In this document: piece by piece, positions 10,521 to 21,821 of the stretch
Layout: each line of letters starts with the position of its first letter
Position numbering within the stretch: position 1 is the first letter of the stretch
DNA from: Gamarada debralockiae
Lineage: Eukaryota; Ascomycota; Leotiomycetes; Helotiales; Hyphodiscaceae
Direction: 5' to 3'
NCBI GenBank assembly: GCA_002803225.1
Contig: NXFV01002032.1
Span: forward strand, 1-47,064
DNA: 47,064 nt
Position numbers and translations under genes: made by a program
Notes under the pieces: generated by a model
What the model saw: only the letters and a program-made list of their open reading frames with translations
Databases searched by the model: none
What the model was told of the DNA's origin: nothing

Positions 10521-11956
10521 ATGGCTTCAACTTTAATCCATAACGTTCGTATCTTTGATGGAGAATCAGTCATCTCCTCAAATGGGTACGTTCTCTTTGA
10601 AGATGGCCTGATCAAGGCTCTCGCCACTGAAACGCCCTTATCAATCCCCAAAGCGGACATCGTCATCGATGGCGAAGGCAACACCATCCTCCCAGGCTTT
10701 ATTGATGCGCACGTCCACGTGTATGGAGGCATCCCCGAATTAGCACAAGCGCTGAGATTTGGTGTCACTACTGTTCTGGATATGATGAATGAACCTGACA
10801 GCGTTGAGACATTAAAGAAGGCTGCAAGTGAGAGATACGATATTGCGGATCTTAAGAGTGCGTTGCATGCTGCTACTGTGGACGGAGGATGGCCTAGTCA
10901 GGTTGTGCTGGCTATTACGCCGGACGTTGAGTTGGTACGTAATTGTATTCTTGGCCATTAATGAGAGGTTTGGGGAGGCTAACGTATGAGTTGTATATAG
11001 GCGAAGGAACGGATAGATACCTGGCCGAAGCTCAAGGGACCGGAGGATGCGGACCCGTTTGTAAGGAAGTATAAGGAGCTTGGCGCTGAGTATGTTTAAT
11101 TTCATTCCTGCAATTTGATGCATAGAAGACGCTAACGAGAACAGTTACATCAAACTATATCAAGAATCTGGGTCCACTATCCAGGGCGGCCCACTTCCAA
11201 CCCCAAGCCTGGAACTCCAAACTGCCGTTGTGGAAGCAGCTCATTCCCAAGGCTTAATCACCTTAGCACACGCTCTCTCCCTTCAAGACACTCTTACCGT
11301 ATTGAAAGCGGGAACAGATGGAATGGCTCACACGTTTTACGATAAGGCCCCGACGGAGGAGTTATTGGAGGCGTATAAGAAGAATAACTCCTTCTTGATC
11401 CCGACACTGGTTGCAAGTGCAACGTTTACAGGGGCAGAAAATGAGAGCTCAAAAGAGCACGTGGAGCATGAATTAGCTGCAAGGATTTTAGATGCAAGTG
11501 GGAAAACGTGCTTTTGTGGTAGGATAAAGATGGCGAAGGAGGGTTGTAGGGTTGAGTTTGCATATGAGACTGTGCGGATGGTGAAGAGCCATGGGTTGGA
11601 TATTATTTGGTTTGTCTCACTCACCTATCCACTCCCACCAGATCTGTCTCACAAAATAGCTAACCTCATGCCTTAGTGGGACGGATACATCAACTGGTTT
11701 CGTGGGTACGACGTTCGGTCTTTCAGTGCATCAGGAGCTGTCGCTGCTTACTAGTCGATGTGATTTGACGCCAAGTGAAGCCTTGAGAAGCGCAACTGCG
11801 ACGACGGCGAGGAGGTTTGCTCTGGAAGATAGGGGAAGGCTTGCTAAGGGATTGAGAGCGGATGTGTTGATGGTGAGAGGTGATCCGACGGCCGATATTA
11901 AGTGTACGATGGATATTGCAGGGATTTGGAGGGGAGGTGCAGCATTGAAGGGATAG
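10521..11956 (+). CDS. Amidohydrolase (imidazolonepropionase-like), four exons
   Basis: Exons 10521-10934, 11001-11089, 11145-11609 and 11677-11956 join in phase to give 415 residues. Donors are GTACGT, GTATGT and GTTTGT; acceptors are ATATAG, AACAG and CTTAG. The protein belongs to the metal-dependent amidohydrolase superfamily (Amidohydro_1). It opens with the beta-sandwich (MASTLIHNVRIFDG), then the HVHV metal ligands (His64, His66), YIKLY with the probable carboxylated Lys171, later histidines near 210 and 230, and the last ligand Asp326 in GTDTS. All expected metal ligands are present, so it should be active, hydrolysing an amide or cyclic amide. The substrate cannot be read from sequence; fungal relatives are annotated as imidazolonepropionase-like or prolidase-like. 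It has no signal peptide and is probably cytosolic. No biosynthetic neighbours are nearby. Confidence 0.92.
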
Positions 11957-12820
11957 TTTGATAATGTAAATCATGCGTCTCTTCGATAGCGGTGCTAAGA
12001 CTACCGTCAGCATTCGTAATCACATGATCTAGCTCGTCCATCTTCTGTTGCCAGATCTCGAATCCTGAATCCGGTTATCTGGACAATTTATCGGGCAACT
12101 AGCTTAGTAGTCAGGATCTCTTAAATGAACTTCTCGAAAACATTGAACAGAACAACGTATGCAGAATCATAATTCTATGACCTTGGATCGTAATAGGAGA
12201 CATAAAACGGAATTCTACAAAGCAGATAGAATTGGACAAACTTTGTATATTAAACGGGCTTCTCTCGTAAAAGGTGTTTTGGCTCAATTCATTTGTGTTA
12301 CGAAATTCCGTGTGAAAAAAATATCGTGATTAAAAAAAATAAAAAATAAAAAAAAAAGAGAGGGAAACTCATCACAAGAACTTCTTCTAAACGCTTAAAC
12401 TGTTATGATCGTTTCATGTCTCCTAGTCCTGGGGATGCCACGATGTCGAGCGTGATGACTTCGCGAAACTGTTCAGTATCTAGCTTGCCGAACAAAAACA
12501 GGGGAAGGAGGCTCGTCTAATCGTGTTAATGCGTTAGGCACTAAGAACTGTTGCCGTAATGAACGAGTTTCGCCCTACGCCTCCCAAAATCCACTTCAAT
12601 CGCATCTACAAGTAGATCAAACAAAGAGCGTAATTGAACCTACAAATATAGTGATTTGTATTCAGTACGAAGTAAAAGCCTAAATCCTATGACAGAAAAG
12701 ACCAACGATAAAAACGCATCTATAAACAATTGGGTAAGGAGAGCAAGCAACGAATATCAATAACAGACGAAATCGGCCCAATGACGAGCGCTGGAATACT
12801 TTAGTATGCCGCAGCATCCC
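11957..12820. other. Intergenic region with A-rich tract and a repeat fragment
   Basis: Contains a long A-rich tract at about 12317-12358 and, just after it, an 84-base decayed copy of part of the Myb/SANT-like gene at 34.7 kb, listed separately. No gene is supported. Confidence 0.5.
12417..12500 (+). repeat. Decayed fragment homologous to 34679-34762
   Basis: The stretch beginning TGTCTCCTAGTCCTGG aligns by eye, with roughly three quarters identity, to the third exon of the Myb/SANT-like gene near 34679 (TGTCTCCTAGTCTCGG). Shared blocks include GATGCCACGAT and GACTTC. Homology is lost on both sides. A short orphan copy next to an A-rich tract suggests that the distant gene belongs to, or was carried by, a repeated element. 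Confidence 0.65.
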
Positions 12821-13194
12821 CTAGTACTCCTCAATCTCATATGCAACATCCTTGACAAGCGATTTCGGCTGGTTGCTGTCATCGAGCTCATCACCTAACG
12901 AAATCTTTGAAGGAACGCTTCTCTCTAATTGTCACGCTGCTATAATCTCTAATTCGGTTCCTGTCCGCTGTACTTCGAACGTACGAAGTTAGACTTTCCA
13001 GGATCATGTCTATTTTTCTCAACATGGCGCTGCCGATGTTGAAGAACTCTCTGATCGAGCGAGGAAGTGGGACGTCATACGGCCCATCGTCGACTACGAT
13101 CGGGTCGTCTATTAACCTGTTAGCAAATATCAGACTGACTCGACGCAGAGTACGTACCTGGGCTGTTTGGGTTCGTGATGAACCGCTGTGGCAT
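12821..13194 (-). CDS. Small conserved-looking protein, 91 aa, three exons
   Basis: The exons are 13158-13194, 12974-13108 and 12821-12924. Each of the two introns is 49 nt, with donors GTACGT and GTACAG and acceptors AATAG and ATTAG. The first intron has a GCTAAC branch site 11 bases before its acceptor. The lengths (37+135+104) make 92 codons with no internal stop, which is unlikely by chance. The product starts MPQRFITNPNSPDDP. It has a central amphipathic or hydrophobic helix at about residues 30-57 (EFFNIGSAMLRKIDMILESL), a basic stretch (YVRKRSVPSK) and an acidic C-terminus ending VAYEIEEY. No family was recognised. The size and central helix would fit a small membrane-peripheral or complex subunit, but no function is claimed. 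Confidence 0.65.
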
Positions 13195-13738
13195 CGTCGG
13201 GCAAAATCATAGGGCAAAAGAGACTTTGATTTATGGCCATTGGGTATCTCGCAGTTAGTAACCGCCACTAACGCAATGTCATGATCCTCCTTCTATTTAA
13301 TTTCCTCCCCAGGTTCTAATTTAGGACCCTTCTCTTTGTTTCATTCCCTAGAGTCATTGGGACTAACAAAAGGCACAAGTATCCCTGTCCATCTGGTCCC
13401 TTGCCTACGCTCCCTGACTCCAACAACATGAGCCTCGAGGTCTCCTTTCTCCTTTCTCCCTCCGACGATAGATGACTGAGCGATCTTTGGCGTGTCGTTG
13501 ACAGGCCAACTTTCTGTCAATCCCAAGTCCGATTGACGCTGGTTATATAGGGCCTCGTTCGCGGAATCGGGTCCCGGATTATGGCTAGAACTCTGGCATT
13601 TCTTGGGGGTGAATATTTGCACGGGTATTCGGCGTCGTGGACGGCGGTGATGGGAAAGATGTGTCGAGCTTGGTCGGAACACTGATCGTATCGTCTTTGA
13701 TCGCGCTTTCCCAGAAATCATCGTTGGTAATAATTCGA

Positions 13739-14485
13739 CTATCGTCCTCGTCGAGGTAAGATCTTCGATATCAACGCCGAGTCTGCATCTTCAAGGCCGT
13801 CTGACTCAGCCTCCCTTTGCTGAAGCTCGGCCTTCAGATCCATAATTTGCGGCTCCAGCTCTTGAACTCTGGCGTTCAGCTCCATGTGTCTCGTAACTAG
13901 ATCCCCTGGATATTCCCTGACCTTGTTGGACAGGCCTTCCTTATCTCTAAGACTTTGCATTCCTATGCACTTGGCTTCCAAGTCGCTTCTGAGCCGTTCA
14001 ACCTCAGCCCGAAGGAGCTTGACTTCCCATCTGTCTTCCCACTCAACCCTGTTGGCCTCTTTGCTCAACCTACGTCTCTTCAGCCTTTTCTTCAGCCGAC
14101 CATCAAGAATCTGCCGCAATGACTCGAATTGCAAGATCCTAGAGATCGGTATACCATAATTAGCGCGATTCGAAAGAGTTGCAGGTGGGAGATGATGACC
14201 GAGTGAGGGAAGCGTTGAGAGAGACGTTCGACGTAAGAATAGTGTGAGCCCGGAAGACGCCGAGCCGGAGTCGGCTTCTGCTGCTGGGTCTGAGAGTCGT
14301 ACGCATTTCCTGGATCTCGTCGGTGTAGCTGTTGGGGAGGGGTTGGACATGCCACATCGAGATCTCGAGGGTTGAGAATTAGATCGTGAACGAAGGTTGG
14401 GGCCGACGCTGATTTCTTTCTTTCTTCCAACTGCTATCGGCCGGTCGTCGATTGCAATAGTTTGAAGATTTTCGGAGTCTGCCAT
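13739..14485 (-). CDS. Coiled-coil protein, 3' structure uncertain
   Basis: The frame from the ATG at 14485 (MADSENLQTIAID) codes for about 248 residues; an upstream in-frame ATG lies at 14512. The first 100 residues are Ser/Arg-rich and probably disordered. Residues ~120-240 form a strongly basic then heptad-rich helix (RLKKRLKRRRLSKEANR, VEWEDRWEVKLLRAEVERLR, VQELEPQIMDLKAELQQRE), a clear coiled coil. The stop at 13739 may not be the true end. An adjacent frame continues with acidic sequence (DEDDSRIITNDDFWESAIK), and a third open frame runs to 13341, ending WTGILVPFVSPNDSRE. Either an unresolved intron or frameshifts are present. The family was not recognised. Confidence 0.5.
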   Translation of the reverse strand: MADSENLQTIAIDDRPIAVGRKKEISVGPNLRSRSNSQPSRSRCGMSNPSPTATPTRSRKCVRLSDPAAEADSGSASSGLTLFLRRTSLSTLPSLGHHLPPATLSNRANYGIPISRILQFESLRQILDGRLKKRLKRRRLSKEANRVEWEDRWEVKLLRAEVERLRSDLEAKCIGMQSLRDKEGLSNKVREYPGDLVTRHMELNARVQELEPQIMDLKAELQQREAESDGLEDADSALISKILPRRGR

Positions 14486-16144
14486 TATATGGTGGTGGTA
14501 TTGGCGGGGCAATTCGTATTTAATAGACTGAGGAAAGCTTATACTTCCCTGATGTGGCGCCTTTCGATGGTGAAGTCCCAGGATTCCTAAGCAGCTCCTT
14601 CTAATTAACCACGCGGCTATCAGTTGGGCTTTGGATTTCTTAACATAGAAGCTGTATATCTTTCAAGTCGAGATTTTCTGCAAGATCGGGAGGATTACAG
14701 TCCTCTCCCTTCCACCGACTTCCTCTCTCGAATCTAAATCCTCCTCTAAATTCTCCCGATCCACCACTCCAACAGCTCTCTCGCGCCGTCTTTCCCGTTC
14801 TCGCTATCCTCAATCCGCAAACACTCTCTCCTAAGCTCTCCGTCAAATGCTCCATTCTTCAGTACCAAGCCAAGGTTTTAGGATCCAAGGACAAAGTCGG
14901 AAAGAACAAGACGAAGATAATAATTCAAGAGAGAGTCTCATAGTTCTCATCTTCTCCTGCGTAAATAACCTCTCGAGCAAGGAACAGGAAGCTTGAACCC
15001 GAAATAAAATATAAACACGGCTAGCAACGACACCATATAAAGGATCGTTCCTCGAGGAAATAATCCTGCTGTGACATGATACGGGTTCGCCAGATAGAGA
15101 GCACACTCGGATTTTTCCCTGCGCAAAATAGAGGCTGCTTCGTTGTCCCCTCCCCGTATCCGTCCCTTCTAAAAGATGGCCGCTACCAGCCATATCCGCG
15201 GTCGGCTCCTATGGTGGTTCTACCCTTCTCTGAAACTTTCTTTGGAAGATGGCAATTTGTCTAGAGAGATAGAACTTGACTAGTAACTCTAGCTATGTCT
15301 TGACCCATAGAGAATCAAGCAGGAGTAAGTGAAAGATTCGGTGTTATACTCTCCTCTCGTAGTCATAAGTTCCCTGTCTTATGATCGAACGCCAGGAGCC
15401 GAAACACCAGGAAAAAGGTGCAGTATCCGAGAAAGAATTTTGTCCAGTGAATTGTTAGAACCAGAATTTCCTTCACGGCCTGGACGGACAAGCCATCCTC
15501 GGTGAAAGAAAAGGAGCTGGCGAGCGGCCTTCCTTATTTTCGATTCGAATTTCGAATTGGCTGTGAAAAGTCCTCGATACTACTACAAGTTGTGAGTGCA
15601 GAAGTATTTTATTGAAAAATATTTCTTGATGCACCAGAGGACATCGTAAATGACGTGGGTAAGCCAGAGAAGACACTTAAACAGGGTTGTTGCTACCTGA
15701 ACTAGAGACCTTTGGCACACCACTTTAATGTCATTTCCCACGGCAGACGACGCAGTTGGAAAGCGACAACCTTTGTTTAAATGCGCTCTCACACCTATCA
15801 TAGAAATCCAGAGCCTCTTGCTAGAGATCCGAAGCTACCGGCCAGAAAATACTGTGCATATCTAGACACTACTCACAAAAGCCCATTCCCAACTCATACA
15901 GCGCTGCAGCCCCACCACAAAAAGCAGCAGCAACGATCGTTCACTTCGGTTGCTTAATTCAAACCAGATGCCTCCTTTTCGAGTATTATAAAGAGACCCT
16001 TTACCCAGTCAGGTTTCCTTTCAAGGCGTGGCGATCTTTGGAGCCAAAACTCCCAAATTTCCCTACATACGGCTCCATTCTATAGAGTTAACCGATCTTT
16101 CCTTCAACATACACTGAGTCGTCGAAGTGGTTTGACCAGTATCA
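14486..16144. other. Intergenic region, no gene seen
   Basis: About 1.6 kb with several short frames on both strands (for example 14843-15193 minus) but without motifs or splice-linked extension. The right end holds the 3' flank of the deaminase-like gene. Confidence 0.4.
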
Positions 16145-18225
16145 TCACTTCAGAGGTCCATTCCAAGTTAGGCTTACTCGAAGCTCACTTTTTTCGGCGT
16201 CGTGAAGATGAAATGTGATGTTTTGTGATGCTCCTCCACTCTTCAGATAATGTGGTGATGAAGACAAATTCCTGATATTCACCCTGAACTCATCTGGAAC
16301 CGCCTCATCTCCGCTGCATTCAGTGACGAGAAGTTGCCCGGTGTCAACATCGCTGAGATCGAAGACGTAATCCACTTTCCCGACAAGGAGCGTGCAGGAG
16401 ATCGTGCAAGCTAGAATTTTGACACTGATCGGAAGGTCTTGAAAGTAATAAAGAGTAGAGGTGGTCTTAGGCCTAGTTAAACTGAGCGTCGAGGCAACTG
16501 AACCAATTCCTGACATCAGAACCTCACGGCCAGTTACGAGCCGGGGTTGTGAAGCGGCGGGGCTTCCAACCGAAGATGCAATTTCAGATCTTTGCACAAG
16601 TTGGAGAATATGGGCTCTGCTTTCCATGATTGTGTTGCAGTGGTAAAATTCCTTCTTAAGCAATTGCTTGATCTCCGAGTCCATTGCCTCGATGATACCA
16701 CGAAAGCGTTGGATCTGCCCAGCGTTCATCCAAGGGATATCAGGTATGGCCCATTTGGGATAAAGTTTCATGTGAGAATGTGAAATGCCAAAGCCACCAT
16801 GTTTTTTGACGAAAAGGTCACAGAGCAAACATGCAGATTTGATGGATCCAATAGCTCGTGGAGGTGGGAGTCTTGGATATCGGTCGTAAAGGAGTATCAG
16901 CTGGACCTCTCCGTGTACGAAACACTTAGCTGTTGCTCCAAGGGGCTGACTTCTAGGATACGATGGACAGATCTCCAGCTTGATATTTTCGCAGAACGTT
17001 CGAGTAGATGGCTGTCGGCTAAGGCGAATAAGATCGTCGCAGAGATCAAGGTATTTGCTGAGTTTGTCAATTTCGAGAACTTCGCGGCTTTGGCAGATGG
17101 AAGCCCCGACACCCAATTGCCGGAGCGCGTTTTCAAGTGACTTTGATCCTCCGTGATGGGAGACAGCATGGCTTTTGCGAATAACGTCTTTCAATGAATC
17201 CATCCTGCTTTCAATTGATGTGCTGTCAACCCTTTGAAGAGACTCGACCAAGTTCACAAGAGCTAATTTGAGCGATCCAGCTCCTAGCCTCAACAGATGA
17301 TTTGTGATCTGTACGTGTAGCGGAGAAATATTGGATCCGTACGTGTATGCCGGCTTTTCCCAGAGGGAGCATCGTAGTCGAGCGTATATCCGTTTCCGGC
17401 TGAAGTTTACGACCTCGTCGAATAGCCTCAATGTATAATCATCTCGGTGTCGACCTAAAAACCTTTCAGTGTGTTTCAATCGGGGGAAAAAAATAATACC
17501 CAGCACACACCTTCGAGAGCATGATCTCTCACGATTTTCAAGATCTTCTCAAGCCCCTCTTCAACATATGGTGTCGGTGTATGATTCGAAGCAAGCCTAA
17601 CAGTGAAACTAGGTTTATTGCGCGACTCCTCAATTGTGACAGCGGAAACGAATTTAACGCCTTCTGCCACATGGGCAAGGAACGCAAAATGATCTGCCAA
17701 ATGCAGCTCTTCTTCGTATGATAGCGTATACCCGTCTGAGTCCCCATGGTGTTCTCCCGTTTTGCTCCGGTAGTTTTCTGGAATTCTAGGGCTTTGCTGG
17801 TCATTCAGTCTCTTGTAAAGAGCGTTGACATTGCCGTAGAAACTCTGTGATATTTGTGGTGTCCATATGCTGCTAATCTGACCATCCCAGTGCTGCTCGA
17901 TGTGAGAGACAGGAGGTTTCTTCAGTAGAGTCTGCTTGGATGGAGTCTGCTTGGATGGAGTCTGCTTGGCTGGAGGCTGCTTGGATGGAGTCTGCTTGGA
18001 TGGAGTCTGCTTGGATGGAGTCTGCTTGGATGGAGTCTGCTTGGCTGGAGGCTGCTTGGCTGGAGCTTTCTTGGTTGTAGGCTGCTTGGCTGGAGCTTTC
18101 TTGGTTGGAGCTTTCTTGGCCGAAGCCTTCTTTGCCAAAGCATCCGTGGTTGCCAACTTCGTTGACGTCTGCTTTAAGCTTTTAGCCTTCGTTGCATTCG
18201 CTGGCTTGGGAGTCGACTTCGCCAT
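16145..18225 (-). CDS. OTT_1508-like deaminase-superfamily protein with basic repeat segment
   Basis: Two exons, 17511-18225 and 16145-17454, are joined across a 56-nt intron (donor GTGTGT, acceptor TTTTAG), giving 674 residues from MAKSTPKP; an in-frame ATG lies upstream at 18240. Residues ~1-100 are Lys/Pro/Ala/Gln-rich with pentapeptide repeats (KQTPS, KQPPA, KKAPA), resembling a histone H1-like tail. The long middle is helical. Residues ~415-475 hold CFVHGEVQLILLYDRYP and SACLLCDLFVKKHGGF, the HxE...CxxC zinc-deaminase signature (His419, Glu421, Cys447, Cys450) of the fungal OTT_1508-like family. That family belongs to the nucleotide/nucleic-acid deaminase fold and has no settled substrate. 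All putative zinc and proton-shuttle residues are present. The C-terminal ~150 residues are beta-rich and unrecognised. DNA or RNA association through the basic tail is inference. Confidence 0.85.
17931..18120 (-). repeat. In-frame 15-bp tandem repeats
   Basis: About a dozen near-perfect 15-base units (CTGCTTGGATGGAGT on the plus strand and variants with GGCTGGAGG or TTTCTTGGTTGGAGC) lie inside exon 1 of the deaminase-like gene. They code for KQTPS-type pentapeptides on the minus strand. Because the unit is a multiple of three, copy-number change would keep the frame. Confidence 0.9.
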
Positions 18226-19266
18226 AATCCAGTTGCACAACGCGTAACAACGTTTCCGCTGGTGAAAGTCTGAGGAAGAACCACATGTCTAGCAAATCTC
18301 GAACCTATTAGATGTGCACAAACAAAGGGCATCTCGTTCAACACCTCCAGCCTCGAGCAAACAGACAAATTTGGATAGCACCATCTCCCATACTGGATGC
18401 GGCTTCTTGCATGTATGCAAGACAAGCGACACCACTCACTGCTTGCCGACTCTGAGCGCATGGTGCTTTCACCCTCCAGTAAGCCGACCCAACGTTCAAT
18501 CTCCGATCAGCGACCCAGACCCAACAAACCATCAGCCATCATCTTCACGCCATCTTCCGCTCCAATCTCTCATTACCGACCTCTTTCACCTCATCCCAGC
18601 ACACTGAAGACACCACCCGAAGAACAAAAGATGTAGTACTTAAATACTCGTTCATGGTATTACATTTAAATTCGCCTTCCTATCCTCATAGCACCTCCAC
18701 CTTGCGCTACCTAACATCTGATTCCCCATAAAGCAAGCACACATATAATATCCATGCAATCCGTTCCCCCATCCCAGGCATTAAAGCATAATACCGCCCG
18801 CCCAGCCCCGTGCCCCCTATCCGAAACAGCAAATAAAAGGTCCATTCTTCTTCAATTAAATCCCCAAAATCCTCATCTGCTTGAATTCTTCCACACGGCC
18901 CCGGACCAGCCAGTCAGACGAAATCTTCCTCGTCCACCCACTTGATAGTCGCCCCCTTCCACACCCGCAGATTAAAAGTCATATACTCAAGCACGAAAGC
19001 ACGCGCAAAGGGAAGAGAGATATAGTCGCCACCCAGGTAGGTCCATCCAGTCCACAAAGTCATCATATACGGTACGCCCGCCAGCCCTGCTCAGATGGAT
19101 AGAATATCAAGAATATCAGAACTCCTCCGTTCGCTTTGCGCACTCGTGTTGGTGGAGAAGGAATATGGTATCAATCATCGTACAGTCCGCCTGCCGTCAA
19201 TCCCGGCCCGTCATCAACAGTCGCTTGCTTCCCACGACAGGGAAGTTTGGATGAAAGGTGCTTGCT
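18226..19266. other. Intergenic region
   Basis: About 1 kb between the start of the deaminase-like gene and the 3' end of the RasGAP gene. It is pyrimidine-rich. Short frames here show no motifs. It holds the deaminase promoter and the RasGAP 3' UTR. Confidence 0.4.
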
Positions 19267-21821
19267 TTACCATCCCTTCTTCCTCGCAAAGCGCTTATTG
19301 AGAAGCGCAAGAACCTTCGGGACGTTGAATTGGACGTATTCGAGGTCGAGATCTTCCTGGTTATCCTTCTGCATTTCGAGTAGATCGTCGAGCTTGAGGT
19401 CAAGTTCCAGGAGTCCGCGATTTCGTCCTAATTTTCATTAGCTGCAGGTTAAAATTTCTCGACCGAAATAACATACCTTTGTAGTGAAGAGAGATAACAA
19501 AAGTACCAGGCAAAGGGCTCGTGAAGTTGAAGTAAATATTCGCCCTCCGATTATCCGGCACGTTGCTCTTCTGAATGACACCCTGCTTCTCCAACTCCTG
19601 ATGTGTAAACTTGTAAGGACCCAAAACCTGGTGCTTCTGTTGCTTCCGTCTCGTGCCTTCGCTTTGACTTCGGACGTTGTGGAGATAACTCTTGTAGGTC
19701 TCAAGTTGGCCGACAAGATAGGTATTGTGGTCGCGGATTGTCTTGAAAACTTCTTCGAGCTTCTGCGTTTCGATGATGACTCCCTCTTTGAGTGAGCCAA
19801 GGTGTTGGAGTTCTTGCTCAACTTCGTCGCGGAGAAGACTGAATTGGTCAGATTTGTCGATCACCTGAAGTTCTTGTAACTGGCTGAGAAGTTCCATGGC
19901 TCTGATTCCCTTGCGAACCATAACGGCATCGTTGCGAGATGTGGCTGCTGCATCGGCGACTCGTTCAAGACGTAAAGGCCGCCGAGCGACAGCACTGTTG
20001 TTTGGTATCGATCGCATAATCTGCACAAATGTAGACTTCGCCTCCATGAAGTAGACTTCCTCTTGTGTGATATCCAAAGCGGCTGTCAAATCGTCGATTG
20101 CAGTCTCCCATTTGCTGAAAAGTGGCAGATTGATGGCCCTGTTCTCCTTTCGTGGCAATTGTGCTGGCGCTGCCCCAAGGTCGTTCAATATCTCGGCTAA
20201 ATGGGAGTTCTCATCCTTGTTCAGCTCGCTGCTATGCTTCTCGAGTAATGCGTGGGTAGCGTAGACTTCGTTCAAGGTGATAGACAGCTCCAAGTCCTTT
20301 TTCGAAAGCGCAACGTAGTTGTCCATTTCCAGGCTTTCGTAGAAATCCTGGACTTCGCAGAGATCAAGCATGAACTTATTCACTCTCTCCTTGTTGTGCT
20401 GGATGAATGGTTGAAGCTTGGCCATGTATGGTTCCTTCGCATACGATGGCTTGTTCGCAAGATTCTGCAGCATCTTCGCAATGAGGGTCAAGGTCCTTCG
20501 TGGGCGCTCCGCTGGGGTTCCATCGATCAACATGTATGATTTCGGGGTGACAATCGCGGGATTGATGAACCGCAGAAAGAAGAATCCTCCGATGAGGGTA
20601 CAAATGACCTGGTCGTTCGCATCTGGGTACTTTCGCTTCGTCAAGCTTCGAATTTGTTTGCAGATCCATCTGATTCCATATGGAGTCTCCTCCAAACCTT
20701 CAATGATTGTTGTCAGGAACCCATTTGCAATTTCCATCAACATCGTCAACCTTGGTTCAATGATAGCCTGAACTTGTAAATTCTCTGCTGCTTGCTCCGC
20801 GGTGACTCCTCTTGGTAAAGATGCTGGCAGATTTCCGGTGTCTTCCTCAATTTGCTCAATCATTCGCTCGTAAACCTTCAGGGGGTTGATTTCGAGGTCG
20901 AGGTCCTTCAATTCAATCAATCCGTTGATACGGCCAGCAAGTACCGTCTTGAGATAACTTTGCCCAGGGCCTCTTCGAGTATATGTGGTCATCATTCGAG
21001 AGACAGGAGTGTTCGCGCGTAGAAGGGAGGAGTATTCGGGAGTATTGTCGAATTGGTAGGTTAATACAGACTGGAGGTAAATTCAGCGCCGTATTGCCAT
21101 TATAGATCTAAGGAACTTACCTGAAACATAGTCAAAAGTAAATGCTCTTCACGGCTCTCATATTGGTTTCCGTAGATTGTGAACATGACTGTTTGAAGTA
21201 AGGAATCGATCTCTGCCATTGTGACCAGACGGCAAAGATGTGCGATATGTCGAGGCTCGGACTGAAGGAGGAAGAGGAGATTGCCGTATTTCTGCGTCTT
21301 CTCGTCATTGGGAAAGAAACCCTCTTGTAAATCTGCGGCATCTTCAAGATGGCTCGCAACTTCGTTTTGCTACCGGAGAGTTAGTAATGGTACCTGAATG
21401 TCGGATTATTTTGGCGCACCTCTTCCAGTGCCATGCGATTTTGGATCAACAAGGCTATCCGCGAGTCCAGATATCTAACATCCTTCTCCAATACAAAATT
21501 CTTCTTTGATTGTGAGGAAATCTTCGACTTCAGGTCGCGCAATATTTTCTGGGCTTCATTGGAACGTTAGCATTACGTTCAATCCATGTAAACTCAATTG
21601 AAGCCTAGCAGGTCCGTACCTTTCGCAAGATCATCTTCAATCTCCAGATCCTTCTCATTTGCAGACATAGACAAATACAACGTGGTCATCGAATACCGCT
21701 TCGACTGCCTGACCGATCTTCCTCCATCGTGCGAAGACATCGTATTCTGTCGAGAAACGGGTTGGAAAGACGACGAGCTCGCCGTGCTGGCGCGCGAAGG
21801 CGTCTGAAGCATGACGCTCAT
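19267..21821 (-). CDS. gapA: Ras GTPase-activating protein (Gap1/Sar1/GapA type), five exons
   Basis: Exons 21620-21821, 21420-21553, 21121-21369, 19477-21070 and 19267-19427 join in phase (introns 49-66 nt) to give 779 residues, close to the 766 of S. pombe Gap1. The N-terminus is Ser-rich, then coiled ([15 protein letters not shown]). The RasGAP domain follows, with a candidate arginine finger in LLRANTPVS (Arg213) and the signature [12 protein letters not shown] at about 360-371. The C-terminal RasGAP_C domain ends with [18 protein letters not shown]. This family stimulates GTP hydrolysis by Ras, limiting morphogenesis, polarity and mating signals; it resembles IQGAP proteins but lacks CH and IQ regions. 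One donor (GTGCGC, 21419) is unusual, and the acceptor ATGAAG ends at 21554. Met18 of a slightly longer frame starting at 21872 was chosen as the start. Confidence 0.93.

Noticed and set aside
14640..15264. Short frames on both strands considered as a gene
   Set aside because: No motif, no compatible splice sites and no coding-like composition.
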